Source: Kingdonia uniflora
Taxonomy: Eukaryota; Streptophyta; Magnoliopsida; Ranunculales; Circaeasteraceae
Assembly (NCBI GenBank): GCA_014058105.1
Contig: JACGCM010001166.1
Span: 2,356,001 to 2,420,000 of the forward strand
Reading direction: 5' to 3'
DNA length: 64,000 nucleotides
Numbering within the stretch: position 1 is the stretch's first letter; each line of letters starts with the position of its first letter. Both the position numbers and the translations under genes were made by a program. Under the pieces are notes generated by a model, which worked only from the letters and a program-made list of their open reading frames with translations, searched no databases and was not told the origin of the DNA. Shown here piece after piece: positions 22,233 through 33,225 of this stretch.

Positions 22233-22940
22233 CTTTGGAAAACATTCAAAGCCACCACCGGTTACATTAAGTAAAGCCAAGGACAAAATCCTGTTAGGAG
22301 CCATAGCAGCCAACTTGCAAGCTATCATAGCCCCTGTTTACACACGCCACAAACATGTTCAACTGTTTAACCAACTAAAAAATAGCTGATAAACCCACCA
22401 TCCCAGCCCAGATAAGCTACAAAAAGAAGTTGAAAGTGATGATTAGAACTCGATTAAAACTAGACGATTTTCCTAAATACAATATAATAAACTACGAATA
22501 TCAGACATACCCATTGGATGCCCGAAGACATGCGGTTTAACCCAACCCAAATGATCCATTAGAGCAATTGCATATTTTGCCATGATTGTCATCCTGCCAC
22601 CCATTATATCAAAACACTAATACCCTCACTTTAGCAATCATATCCAATCAAAAACACACACAATAATATCAAGAAAACTCAAAACTCACGTATATTGTGA
22701 TTTTTTCGTGAGCGCTGAGCTCCGACCCATCCCACGGTTATCAAACGAGCAGATTTCAATGCCCCCATTGTTATCAATATCAATATTATCATCTAGGGTG
22801 TTAAGATTTGTATCAATAGTTGTTGATTCAGTATCATTGGGTGTCTTTGTACCTGCTAAACCTTTAACTTGGGGACCCCATGATTCATGTGTCCCTGCCA
22901 AACCTGCTCATCACCATGTATCATCATTGGAAACTGATTA
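22233..22940 (-). pseudogene. Captured alpha/beta-hydrolase gene fragment, three exons
   Basis: Exon 1 (about 22690-22940) encodes GLAGTHESWGPQVKGL-like sequence (GTHESWGPQVKGLAGT) and IEICSFDNRGMGRSS then TKKSQY. Exon 2 (22511-22595) encodes IMAKYAIALMDHLGW then HVFGHPMG. Exon 3 (22233-22333) encodes AMIACKLAAMAPNRILSLAL and NVTGGGFECFPK. The order and introns match a conserved plant alpha/beta hydrolase. The nucleophile elbow is normally GHSMG; here serine is proline (GHPMG), so the copy would be catalytically dead. The acid and histidine regions are missing. Introns have GT/AG ends and are retained. Confidence 0.85.
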
Positions 22941-22989
22941 AATTCTCAAAAAAACAGATATATATTGAGAGAAATAACTATTATGAGAA

Positions 22990-23111
22990 GAAGTTTGGTA
23001 GGACCATAACCATAAGTTTGATAGAAGATCTTATTGCAACAACAACAACTTGATTTCAAAGTTTGGTAGGACCATAACCGTAAGTTGATAGAAGATCTTA
23101 ACTAGAAACAA
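22990..23111 (+). repeat. Two-copy tandem repeat, ~65 bp
   Basis: AGTTTGGTAGGACCATAACC is present at about 22991 and 23059, each followed by GTAAGT..GATAGAAGATCTTA. It lies within the CACTA element. Confidence 0.7.
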
Positions 23112-23499
23112 ATAATAACCAAATCATAAATACCTTTATTTCAAAGTTTCAATTCCAATAAGCATATCCTGGTATCAATGGAGTTCGTGGTTCTTCAATG
23201 ACACAATAAAATCGATTTAAAGAAATCAATTTTAGTGAAGAAGAATTCAAAATTGATGAAGTAAAGTCAGAGCGATGGATTTAGTGAAGAAAATCGGTGA
23301 AGGAGAGAAGAAGTGAAGGGGGTGAAGTTTTGTTTTAGTAAATTGGTGAAGGAAAGAAGGATCGAACAGGGAGAGGAGAGAAGGATCGAGCAGAGAGACG
23401 AGAGAAAAACTTGATTTTTGTATTTTGATTGGTGGGAATAAGAGGTGGGAGCAAAAACATTAGAAATTTTAGTTTTCCCCCACTTTTGGCCACTGCTGA

Positions 23500-23600
23500 G
23501 GATTATTAGCCACGGTAAAAGTTGTGGCATGTCTGCCACTGATAAAACAATGGCAAAAACTAAAAGCCATCCGTGGCAACTGCCCATTTTTCTTGTAGTG
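23500..23600. repeat. CACTA right subterminal repeats and terminus
   Basis: Motifs GCCACGGTAAAAG, GTGGCATG, TGCCACTG and CGTGGCAACTG lead into TTCTTGTAGTG. They match the left-end motif. Confidence 0.8.
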
Positions 23601-23603
23601 CTA

Positions 23604-23673
23604 GCTTGGGTTAAGAGTCTCGGGTGCACCTCAAACCCAATTTGGGTGGAGCCTAACCGACTGTATCGTAACA
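23604..23673 (-). repeat. Copia-1 3' LTR, part 2
   Basis: The sequence continues the LTR after the CACTA target site (AACCCAATTTGGGTGGAG is shared with 36278-36295). In minus sense the LTR starts TGTTACGATACAG at 23673. Confidence 0.75.
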
Positions 23674-23694
23674 CTACCCCTTAGGGGGTTTCAC
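23674..23694 (-). promoter_or_regulatory. Copia-1 polypurine tract
   Basis: In minus sense a purine-rich AACCCCCTAAGGGGTAG directly precedes the LTR start at 23673, as expected for plus-strand priming. Confidence 0.55.
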
Positions 23695-23954
23695 ATCTTG
23701 ACGACTTGCCTCGTCAAAAACTCTGCCTAACAAAACCCCATTGGCCAAAAGATGTGCAAAGAAAGAGTACAATTCTATTTCCTAGATAGGTGGTGGGTGC
23801 GTATAACATTGCCTCATCAAAACATCTAGCTAGTAAAACCCCTTTTGAAGAAAACTGTGCTATTCGGAAAAGGAGTACAATACGCATGTGCTCATGTTAG
23901 GTGGAGACTACTCCCCCTGACGTTTGCCTCCTAAAGATGTATCTCCTTGAGACG

Positions 23955-26900
23955 TCAAAGAATACAACTTTGCATGCCTATTCCGTGTACCAATTTCTTG
24001 AAAGTAGGGTATGCAAGAGACTTCGTGAATAGATCTGCTAAGCTGTCTGCAGAACGTACTTGAACAATATCAACTTCATTTACCTTCTGTAATTCATGAG
24101 TATGGAAGAACTTTGGTAAAATATGTTTGGTTCTGTCTCCCTTGATAAAGCCTCGTCTAACTTGAGCGATGCAGGCATTATTATCTTCGTAGAGAGTAAT
24201 AGGGTCCTTCAGGATAGAATCTAATATGCAAGTTCCGTTGATGTGATTCGCCATGGAGCATAACCAAAATCATTCTCTACCCGCTTCGTGGAGGGCAAGA
24301 ATCATTGCATGGTTTGATGATGTAGCAGCCAACATCTACTTCACCAACCTTTATGAAATCGCTGCATTACAATACAAAAATATATAGCCCAACTGAGATT
24401 GGCCTTTATGTAGGTCTGAAAAGTACTATGCGTTGGCATATCCTATCAATTCACGTTTACCACTTTTTGGATAGAATAAACCCAAGTCTGTTGTGCCAAT
24501 CTAGTACCACAGAATGTGCTTGATCCCATTCCAGTGCCTTTGGGTAGGAGTGGAAGTATGGCGAGCGAAACAGTTCACTGCAAATAAGATATCAAGTCTA
24601 GTGCACCCAGTTAAGTATAGTAAAACATCAATTTCTCCTAGATATGGTACCTTGGGTCCTAGGAGTTTCTTCCCCTCATCTAGAGGGAGAAATGGGCCCT
24701 TATCCACATCCAAGTGGTGGACTACCATAGGCGTCTTAACATTGTGTACAATATCTTTACCAAAATGTTTAAGGACCAGTTTGGTATATGTCGCCTGGTG
24801 GACGAATATGCTACTATCAAGGTGTTAAATCTGCAAACTAAGACAAAACTTGGTATTCTCAAGGTCTTTCATTTCGAATTCCTTCTTAAGGTATTTGGCG
24901 GTACTCGTGATCTCTACCGGAGTTCCAATGATATTCAGATCATCGACGTATACTGCAATGATAACAAACCTAGTTTATGTTAGCTTAGTGAAAACACATG
25001 AGCATGTATGATTATTTGTAAAGCCATCGGCCTCCAAATACTTCATCAACCTATTCTTCCATATGAGCTCTAATTACTTAAATCTGTGCAATGACATATC
25101 TAATTTTATTACGTACACACCTCATGCGCAATGCTTTATTACTTATAGAAACTTGTACCCCTCGGGCAGCTTCATATAAATGTTCATATCTAGTTTCCCA
25201 TAAAGATATGCGGTAACTACATCCATTAGATGTATGTCTAGATTTTCCTCCACAACTGACAGACCAATCAAGTAACGGAGCGTTATAGTATCCATGATTA
25301 GAAAATACGTTTCATTGTAATCGATGCTAGATCTTTGCGAGAGCCCTGGGTAACTAGTCTTGCCTTGTCCTAACTATATCTCCACTTTCATTACATTTCC
25401 ATACGAATACCTATTTGTAACTGACAAGCTTTATGGAAGCATGTCTACGAAAAATCAGTCTAAACACGTTGCATTTTACTAACGAACTGAGCTCAGCTTG
25501 GTTTGCAGATTCCAACTTTGGCCAATCTTTACGGTTATAATAATCGTCAACCGTAAGGGGTTCTGGATCATCATCCTCAACGACAATCAAGCACTGCAGT
25601 GAATGTGAATATATTATTGAAAACTACTTTTGAACGGTCCCAAGTTGAACCATTAGAGACTTGATTGATCGAGATCTCTCTATTATCATAGTTATGTGCC
25701 TTGCCCGGTTTGTTTGATAATATATCAGCTGGTCATGTAGCTATAGTAGCCTTGTCAATGGGTGGTTCTATCCTCGATGAACTGAGTATACCATTAGTCG
25801 TATTTGGTCCCTATTTTTGCCACTTCCTTGAAGCAGATTCTCTATCCTTAGGACGACCTCTATGGGGTCTCTTGACCTTTGATTTATTTGTAAGAGGCAC
25901 GGTAGTACCTTTTGGAACTTTCAATCGTACAAGATCATTACTTGCAGGTACATTCCCCTTAGTTACTTTAGCAGCGTCATTGAATGCATCACACTGTTCA
26001 TTGGAGACCTATTGTAATTGAAGTATTTGTTGAACTTCATTGTCACTCTATTTAGTAACGAAATCTAGATGAGTCAATGATGGTGTTTCCTAAGTTAACT
26101 TAGGAACTTCCATGACATTACATGTTATATCTCCCCTAATGCCGGGAAAATTGCCACATCAAAGTGATAGCCTATAAATCTTGCAGTAAAAATGTCATTT
26201 ATAGTGGGTTCCAAGTATCGAATAATAGATGGCGAATCATAACTTATATAGATACCAAGGCGATGTTGGGGTCCCATTTTTATGTGCTACAGAGGTGCAA
26301 CTGACACCTGCACGACACACCACAAAGTTCATAAATAGGCCACATTGGGCTTCAATCTAGTGGCTAGCTGCTTTAGTGAAAGCTAATGATTTGCGCTCGG
26401 ACGAATCCTATTCAGTGCTCCGGGGTACAAAATTTCTTGGCCCCAAGCAGTTGCTAGAAGCTGTGATCGCAATAACAATGTCCTGGCAATTAGCTGCAAT
26501 CGCTTGATTAGGTATTCCACCATATCATTCTGGGTATGAACATGAGGTACCGGATGCTCTATATCTATCCTATTAGCGGTACAATAATCATCAAATGCGT
26601 GGAATGTAAACTCACATGCGCCATCAAGTCAGATCGACTTGATCAGGTATTTTAGGAAATGAGCCTATAATTGAATAATATGTGTAAGAAATCGTGCAAA
26701 CGCCATGTTCCTAGATTATAAGAGGCAAACGTGTGATCATCTCAAATATGCGTAAATTATAATCATAAAATACCGAAATGGGTTACTATGTGGATGGGCA
26801 GGTCCACATGTGTCCATGAATACATTAAAGAAAGGCTGGAGACTCTGACTTTACTTGGTCATGCTTGGACTGGTAATGAACTTTCTAAAGAAATAGCGTT

Positions 26901-27497
26901 GCAAAGACAAGCTCGCAGTGCGTAGATCTTTTCTCCAGTCAAAGAATGTCCGAGGCACTATCGTTAATCTTCTTCATCATTCGAGAACCTAGATGTCCCA
27001 GACGATTATGACATAGCTTGAATGTTTTCTCTTATAATGGAGTAAAATTTATTATAGCACAGGTCTTAACATTCGGAATATCAGGGGAATATAGCCCTGA
27101 GGGGTGCATTGGACACCATTCCAATATAATTTTCTGACCTTGAGGGGTAGTAAAAGCAATACACAAAAACTGGTTCTGATGTTTGCCTCTAGTTTCTACT
27201 TGATAACCATTCTCATGTACATCCGAAAAGCTGAGTAAGATCCTGGTAGAATTACTTGCATATAGAGCAGACTGGATACCTATTATCTCACCGTTGGGTA
27301 GTAATAATGTGGTACTACCAGTGCCTTCTATCATATTGGCCAAGCCCATCATAGTTGTGACATCCATAATTGCACGGGGTCTGAGACAAGAAATATTTTC
27401 CTTTTTGTAAGATAAAGTACATGGTATTAATGTCTACCAGATAGTTGTCGCTACTTATCCAATTCATGAGGAATTCTCGATGAGCGGAAAGATCCAT
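23955..27497 (-). pseudogene. Copia-1 pol: protease, integrase, RT, RNase H
   Basis: Minus-strand pieces follow the copia order. 27315-27497 has the protease start, with YLVDINTMYFIL where the family has VDSG, so the active site is lost. 27032-27367 continues with MIEGTGSTTLLLPNGEIIG and NSTRILLSFSDVHENGYQVET. Integrase decays over about 25700-27000. RT includes the YVDDLNIIGTPVEI signature near 24905-24955 and QRHWNGIKHILWY at 24501-24728. RNase H is at 23955-24254 (ITLYEDNNACIAQV, then SLADLFTKSL). Many stops and frameshifts show it is dead. The lineage resembles plant copia elements with a gag-pre-integrase region. Confidence 0.85.
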
Positions 27498-27744
27498 AGG
27501 GAACCTGTATATAGCAGATTATACTATCATACAAACATAATTATTTACTATCAAACTCAATAATTCTTTCAAGTCTATTTATAGAATAAAAAATAATCAA
27601 ATCTCATAGATGATGATACTGTAAAGTATGTCACAACACGTATTTAAACTACATTAACTGCTATGTTCCAAACGAAACCAGGAAAGTAATAAAGAAAGTA
27701 AATCTACTACTAGAAACGAAGTAAAGAAACTACTAATATAGGGG
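27498..27744. other. Spacer between copia-1 pol and the inserted LTR
   Basis: AT-rich and full of stops; probably the decayed copia gag-protease junction or flank of the insertion. Confidence 0.3.
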
Positions 27745-28473
27745 TGTAATCTCGGAGAGGGGAGACCACGCTCTTACACCGTGGGGTTGAATTGGACTAG
27801 GGAGGTTCACAAATGTGTTGGGCAACAATTATTGGGTTAACTAGGCAAGCATACGTGTGTGGAGTCCGAGAACAGGATGCTCTACGATCTCTGATGAGGA
27901 TTTGAAAGTGTAATAATATATATAAGAAAAGTTACAGTTACTGAAACAAGGGAAAACTTGTAGTCGAAGGTTTTTTTCACTGTTGAGGGGTATTTTGGCT
28001 CAGGCTTCTCTAACCTCCCTTTGGTAGCTCTCCTTCCCTATTTATAGGAGATTGAAAAGGGTGAGTCACCATAGAGTGGTTAAATTACATATATGCCCTT
28101 TCGGGCAGTTGTCCAGTACAGAGGTCGGTTCTGCCATTTTAGCTGTCTGCCAACTGGTTTTCTGAATTGTCTGATAAGCTGTCTATCAGGTTTGTCTGGC
28201 TTTGACCATACACTGATATGGGCAAGGCCATCTTGAACTCGTGTTTAGGTTATGTCTGCTGCACGAATCCCCCAAGTTTTGAATCTTGCGGTAGGCTTCG
28301 AGCGATCGATTAGTATTGAACAACTTCGTGCAGGCTTTATGCCCAGGCATTTTTGAGTATATTAGGCTTTGAGTCTTTGGTAAACTTTAATGTAGCCTTC
28401 AAGTATTCGGTAGGCTTCGATGTAGCCTTCGAGTATTCGATTAGTCTTGGAAGGCTGCGAGTAGGCTACTACA
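27745..28473 (-). repeat. Tat-like LTR inserted between copia-1 gag and pol
   Basis: The left end TGTAATCTCGG resembles the LTR ends TGTAATGACC (35243) and TGTAATGGCC (52171). The right end GGCTACTACA is followed by ATCGCCCCCTCTCAGCC, the same LTR/polypurine junction as in LARD-1 and Tat-1. It has a minus-strand TATA-like stretch near 28045. About 430 bp of apparent interior follows on the right (28474-28905). No second LTR is seen, so it is a truncated or recombined copy. Confidence 0.55.
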
Positions 28474-28914
28474 ATCGCCCCCTCTCAGCCGGGGCCTCAG
28501 AAACTATTACAGGTGGCGCATGTTGAGAAAAGCTATTATGCATTGGGAAGTTGTATAGTTGACTAGTGTGAATGTGCCGAGTTCTAAGAGTATTAAGGGT
28601 GAGTAATGGTGGTTATGTTGATTAAGGAGCCATTAATGCTCTATTAATCATGGTATAAGTAGGGGTTGAGAGGTGGGTTTGTTGTAAGTTATGTGTCTTT
28701 CTCACCTTCTCTCTGCATTATGCACCTTACCATCATGAAGACTTGTTACCAATAATAATTAGAAGAGACTGAGATCTTGGTGGAGACGAAGTATGCAGAG
28801 TTACCAAAAATAGTTAGAAGAGCCTTTGTGTCAAGCTACTTACTATTCCTACCCCCTTTCTTTCCATTCCTCTTCTTCCTCTTCCTCTTCCTCTCTATGG
28901 GGTAAGTGAATTCT

Positions 28915-29664
28915 GATTCCTGCCCTTTCTCCTGTTGTTTCCTCAACGAGTCTGTTCACGACCACAACCACGCCCCCGACTATGATTGGTGTTGTCCTTA
29001 GTTCTAGCGTTGTGCACCACGGGTACCAGCTTACTCCCAGCTGGCCACATCTTATGATTCCTCATAAGGAGTTTGTCATTCTGCTCAGAAAGTAGTAGAG
29101 CTTTGATAAGATCATAGTACTTCTTGAATCGCTCTTGCCTATATTGCCTTTAGAGGGTAATATTGGATGTGTGGAAAGGGTATAAAGTTTTCCCTATCAT
29201 ATCTGCATCAGTGACTGGTACTTCACACAATCTGAGCGTTGAAGTGACTTTGTGGACTACTGAGTTGTATTCTGACATAGTCTTTGAAACTTAAAGCCTA
29301 AGAGTGTTCCATTGGGGATTTGCTCTGGGGGCATACTGGTTTTCTGTTCACGAAAGCGCTCCTTCAAGTTCACCCAGAGGTTACTGGGTTAAGTCTAAGT
29401 GAGGTACTTCGTCTTCAGGTCTTCCCGAATGTGGTGACAGAGAGAAACCAAGGCCTTTGCCTTATCAATGGGGGCCTCAGTGTTCTTGTCAATAATTATC
29501 TTCTCAAGTCCTAGAGCTTTGGGATGTAATGTGGCATCTAAACACTAGGTGAGGTAATTGGCTCTATAACGAAGCAGCGCAGATAAATCAACATTTTTGA
29601 GTTTTGCAGCCAATTGTAATGGAATATGTAAATCTTGAGTCAGTAAAAGTTTAAAGATAGACAT
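28915..29664 (-). pseudogene. Copia-1 gag
   Basis: It begins with ATG at 29664 (MSIFKLLLTQDLHIPLQ). It continues with KAKALVSLRHHIREDLKTKY, LWVNLKERF, MSEYNSVVHKVTSTLRLC, ADMIGKTLYPFHTSN and RFKKYYDLIKALLLSEQN, and ends in an Arg/Gly-rich SRGRGCGRDR. This is the UBN2-type copia gag domain. Internal stops (for example in RANYLT*CLDATL) break it. The zinc knuckle is not visible. An LTR insertion separates it from pol. Confidence 0.75.
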
Positions 29665-30651
29665 TCTCATGCATATAAGAAAATAAAAGTAAATTAGATA
29701 AACTGGGAAAATAACTGATTCTAAATCATGTTAATATGAAAACTTGGTTCATATTCTAATTCTCATGATGTTCTGTTAAATCGCTTATTTACCTGGTAAA
29801 GTACGGATCTTAACATAAAAATTATGTTTTAATAGGACTTAGCCAAGATAGCTCATTCAAAACCACTTGATGATGCGGCCATATCTAATTACCCAGGGTG
29901 TTCTAAGTCCCATAGCTCTCTAAGGTCTGTATATTCACTAAGGTCTGGATATTTGATGTTTAGCAGATGAGTCATTTTATCTCCGAATTTTGCTGAGTTC
30001 CTAAGATAGGTTGATAAATCTTATCTTGAAACGAACAATCTAGAAGTATAAAAGGTTAATATTATGGCCTATATACTTTTAAATGTTACATCTAATTGCA
30101 CCTAAATACTAGAATCTAGTTCCCTAGAAGTCGAAATTTTAAGAACAAGACTATGTCAATTCCTAATTGAGTGCTTAATAATGTCCTAGACATTAGAGTG
30201 CTTCAGATATGACTCCAACTCGTGTCTAAAATAGTATGTGTTTCATGATATCTCTGACCCTCGATTAAAATATCTTAGTATTCTAGGGACATACATGGTT
30301 AACAGTCCTATTAGCTTTCGTAAGAAACTAGATAAGGTAAAACGTTTGTCTTATATCTTATATAGGAGGGGGTCATATAGATTATAAGGTAGTATCCCTA
30401 TATAAAAAATAACGTTTTAAAAATAATTAGGGCCCCCCAGGGGTTTATAGTCCTTATAGCAAAAAAAAAACAATTTTAATTTTTGTTTGGTTTTTGCTTT
30501 TGCTTTTGTTTTTGCTTTTTGATTTTTTTAACCAAAATGGACCATTAAAAGGGTCTTGGCTGGTCTGACCTAGTCAAAATTGGGTTTGGTTCTGGGTCAT
30601 GGTTAGGCCCCATCGAGCTGGGTCTGAATCGTGGACTAGACCGCTGGGTCT
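29665..30651. other. Copia-1 leader or unassigned DNA
   Basis: No coding domain. 30420-30650 is rich in GGTCT/CTGGGTCT-type words and has a homopolymer A run. By position it should be the leader between gag and the 5' LTR, but no primer site could be confirmed. Confidence 0.35.
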
Positions 30652-31189
30652 TAGGGATGGCAATTTGGCCCACCCGAATGGAGAGTGGGATGACCTTACT
30701 GGGTTTGGGGATGGGTCTGGGGAGAACCTCCAAAATTTTCATGGGGATTGGGGCGGGTGTGGTATAGCTCCAACATATCTCCGACTCTGCCCCGCCCATT
30801 TAACTATTTGTTATATACCCATAAATAATTAGGGATAAACCCTTTCTTCACCTCTCATCTCTCACTTGTCTTATTTAATGACTTTCATTATTTATTTAAG
30901 TAATACCATTTGGACTCATATCTTATGTTTTAGTTTATTTTGATGACTTTGCTAATGGTATAGCTTAGCAAAAAATAAATAAATCATATAGGATGACATT
31001 TTATTTTATTTTTGGTATAATAACAGTTAAATAGGCGGGGATGGGATTTAGTATTACATTGTAGGACAGATTTGGGGATCCCCGTTTAAATTAAATGGGT
31101 TTCTGGGCGGGTATGGGTGATATGAACTTAGGCAAGGATAGGGATGGTTTGAGCTCCCCCTCCCTAAATCTGCTACATTGGCATCCCTA
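30652..31189. mobile_element. hAT-like MITE, 538 bp
   Basis: The left end TAGGGATGGCAATTTGG and the reverse complement of the right end, TAGGGATGCCAATG, are short terminal inverted repeats. They are flanked by an 8-bp duplication, CTGGGTCT (30644-30651) and CTGGGTAT (31190-31197), with one mismatch. Eight-base duplications and TAGGG-type ends fit the hAT superfamily. The interior is rich in GGGGATGGG and CGGGTATGGG words and has no transposase. Confidence 0.75.
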
Positions 31190-31480
31190 CTGGGTATAGA
31201 CTAAGTCTGAACCAGGTTTGGACCAGCACGTGGTGGTTTTATGAGCTATCACATTCATAACATGACTGGGACACATGTTAGTTCCTCGAATTGGCACATA
31301 TCCTTGTAAGAAACAAACACGTGTCAGTTTCTAGAACTGCCACGTGTCTCCGGCCACATGTCCACGTAAGCCCAACCATGTGTTAGTGAAGTCCATGCTA
31401 TGTCAACAAAGGTTGAGAAAAAGCTCTGATCTCTGAATAAGTAGACTGTATAGTTGGATTGGTTGAACCAATAACCAACT
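31190..31480. other. Short repeats left of LARD-1
   Basis: Two ~55-bp tandem units (around CACATGTTAGTTCCTCGAA and CACGTGTCAGTTTCTAGAA) lie at 31270-31375. 31404-31480 is a ~75-bp segment repeated at 31655-31729. It contains ATTGGTTGAACCAAT, a near-perfect palindrome. Confidence 0.6.
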
Positions 31481-31596
31481 GCTGATGAGGTCGGATGCTG
31501 AGATCTGAGCTTGAGTTTCCGAATTGGCTTTGTATTCAGTCGAGCTAGAGCTCGAATATTGGCTTTAGGTCGAGTATTAGAAATAAGTGCATTACA
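31481..31596 (-). repeat. Truncated 3' LTR of LARD-1
   Basis: It matches 35641-35757 almost base for base (GCTGATGAGGTCGGA... to ...AAATAAGT.CATTACA). Only the first 116 bp of the LTR in element sense remain. In minus sense a purine tract GAGACGGGGAATA precedes it. Confidence 0.8.
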
Positions 31597-31813
31597 TATT
31601 CCCCGTCTCAGCCAATAGCACGAGAAGCGAGAAGCATCAGGGGCGAGTGGTGTTGGTTGAGAAAAAGCTCTGATCTTTGAATAAGTAGGCTGTATAGTTG
31701 GATTGGTTGAACCAATAACCAACTGTTCGAATGTCAGAGAATGCATGAGAATGTATGATGATGTATGAGAATGCATGATAATGTAGTAAAATGTATGATC
31801 ATGACAATGTATG

Positions 31814-32530
31814 ATAGTATGACAGTGATAGTTGTAGCACAAGTCTCATGGGAGCTCATGTGTACTCATAGAGCTATACGTTGGTCTCAATTACAGGTCT
31901 AATTGAGCGTATCAATAAGCGACTGAAATGAGATGATATTTGAGATAGCTGTATCACAAGTCTCTTGGGAGAGCATATGTACTTCATGAGCTATATGGCG
32001 GTCCCAATTAAAGGTCGAATTGAGCGTATCAATAAGCGACTGAAATGAGATGATATTGCATTTGAGATAGTTGTACCAGAGGTCTCTTGGGAGAGCAAAT
32101 GTGTTTCATGAGCTATGGCGGTCCCAATTACAGGTCGAATTGAGCGTATCAATAAGCGACCTTAATGAGACAAAATTGTATTTGAGATAGCTGTACACAG
32201 GTCTCTTGGGAGAGCAAGTGTATTTCATGAGCTATATGGCAATCCCAATTACAAATCGAATTGAGCATATCAATAAGGGACCTTAATGAGACGAAATTGT
32301 ATTTGAGATAGCTGGACACAGGTCTCTTGGGAGAGCAAATGTGTTTCATGAGCTATGGCGGTCCCAATTACAGGTCGACTTGAGCGTATCAATAAGCGAC
32401 CTTAATGAGACAAAATTGTATTTGAGATAATTGTACACAGGTCTCTTGGGAGAGCAAGTGTATTTCATGAGTTATATGGCAATCCCAATTACATGTCGAA
32501 TTGAGCGAATCAATAAACGACCGTAATGAG
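31814..32530 (+). repeat. LARD-1 tandem array, ~120-bp monomer, six copies
   Basis: Monomers start near 31814, 31939, 32060, 32179, 32300 and 32420. Each has TTGAGATAG.TGTA, CAAGTCTCTTGGGAGAGCA, CATGAGCTATATGGCGGTCC and a final block GGTCGAATTGAGCGTATC followed by AATAAGCGACC or a variant. The final block can fold (GGTCG with CGACC, ATTGA with TCAAT). It lies between the 3' LTR and the rest of the interior, where Tat-lineage elements often have arrays. Confidence 0.9.
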
Positions 32531-32596
32531 AGATGTAGTATGTGTTATGTTTGGTCGAATTGGACAAACCAATAATCGACCTGCAAGATGTTGGTC

Positions 32597-33225
32597 GGGC
32601 ATGCCCCGAGTATGAGCCAAGTCTGAAGTTGAGGTTGAACATTATGTCTGAAGCTGAAATCGGGCTTGCCCCGAAGTGTGAGCTTGAATAGGTTATAAAG
32701 ATCGGGCTTGCCCCGAGTCTGAGTTTGAATACGGAGCTCGATAATAAGTCTCTTCGGTATGATTGAATGTATTGGTCGAGCGTTGTGTCTGAATCTGAAG
32801 TTAGGCTCGCCCCGAGTATAAGTTAAGTTGTAATCGCCTCGAGTACCTCGACCTCGAGCGCCTTAATATTGTTGCTGAAAACATCAGGCTCTCCCCGAGT
32901 ATAGCATGAATGAGTTACAATTGCCTCGGGTACCTCGACCTCGAGCGTCTTCATAATTTGGTTTGAATTTTCTGTTTGGCTTGAGATTCATATTAGTCTC
33001 TGTTGATTCTGTTGCTGTTGAAACTGAAGTAATAGTTGTTGTTGCTGTGAACTTGGCATATTAGTTGTAGTAGTAGCTGTTGGTCTTTGGCATCTGTTCG
33101 TCATTAGCTTGGGACACCAAAATAAAGTTCTAATGGCTCATTGGTATTGTGTAATCCTTGTTGAGTATGAGCAATCTTGTGAAGAGATTGAGATGTTGTG
33201 GTCGGGCTCGCCCCGAGTATGATTG
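32597..33225 (-). repeat. Dispersed GC-rich hairpin word in LARD-1
   Basis: The word GGGCTCGCCCCGAGTATGA and variants occurs near 32598, 32662, 32703, 32799, 32889 and 33203, in AT-rich surroundings. In minus sense it is CTCGGGGCGAGCCC, self-complementary over about five bases. Near two of them GTACCTCGACCTCGAGCG is repeated (32842 and 32930). No protein reading explains it. Confidence 0.6.

Larger units (their letters stand above)
13086..23600. mobile_element. Gene-capturing CACTA (En/Spm) element, 10.5 kb
   Basis: The left end is CACTACAAGAA and the right end is its reverse complement TTCTTGTAGTG, the classic CACTA termini. A 3-bp duplication CTA flanks both sides (13083-13085 and 23601-23603). 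Both ends carry subterminal copies of TTTGCCAC / GTGGCAAAA. I found no transposase frame. The body instead holds minus-strand fragments of several host genes, two LINE-derived regions and tandem repeats. The flanks join into the copia LTR, whose other copy lacks the insertion. The element is complete at both ends and non-autonomous. Confidence 0.9.

Noticed and set aside
31814..32530. CRISPR-like array
   Set aside because: Whole ~120-bp units are repeated without unique spacers, in a plant LTR element; it is a tandem array.
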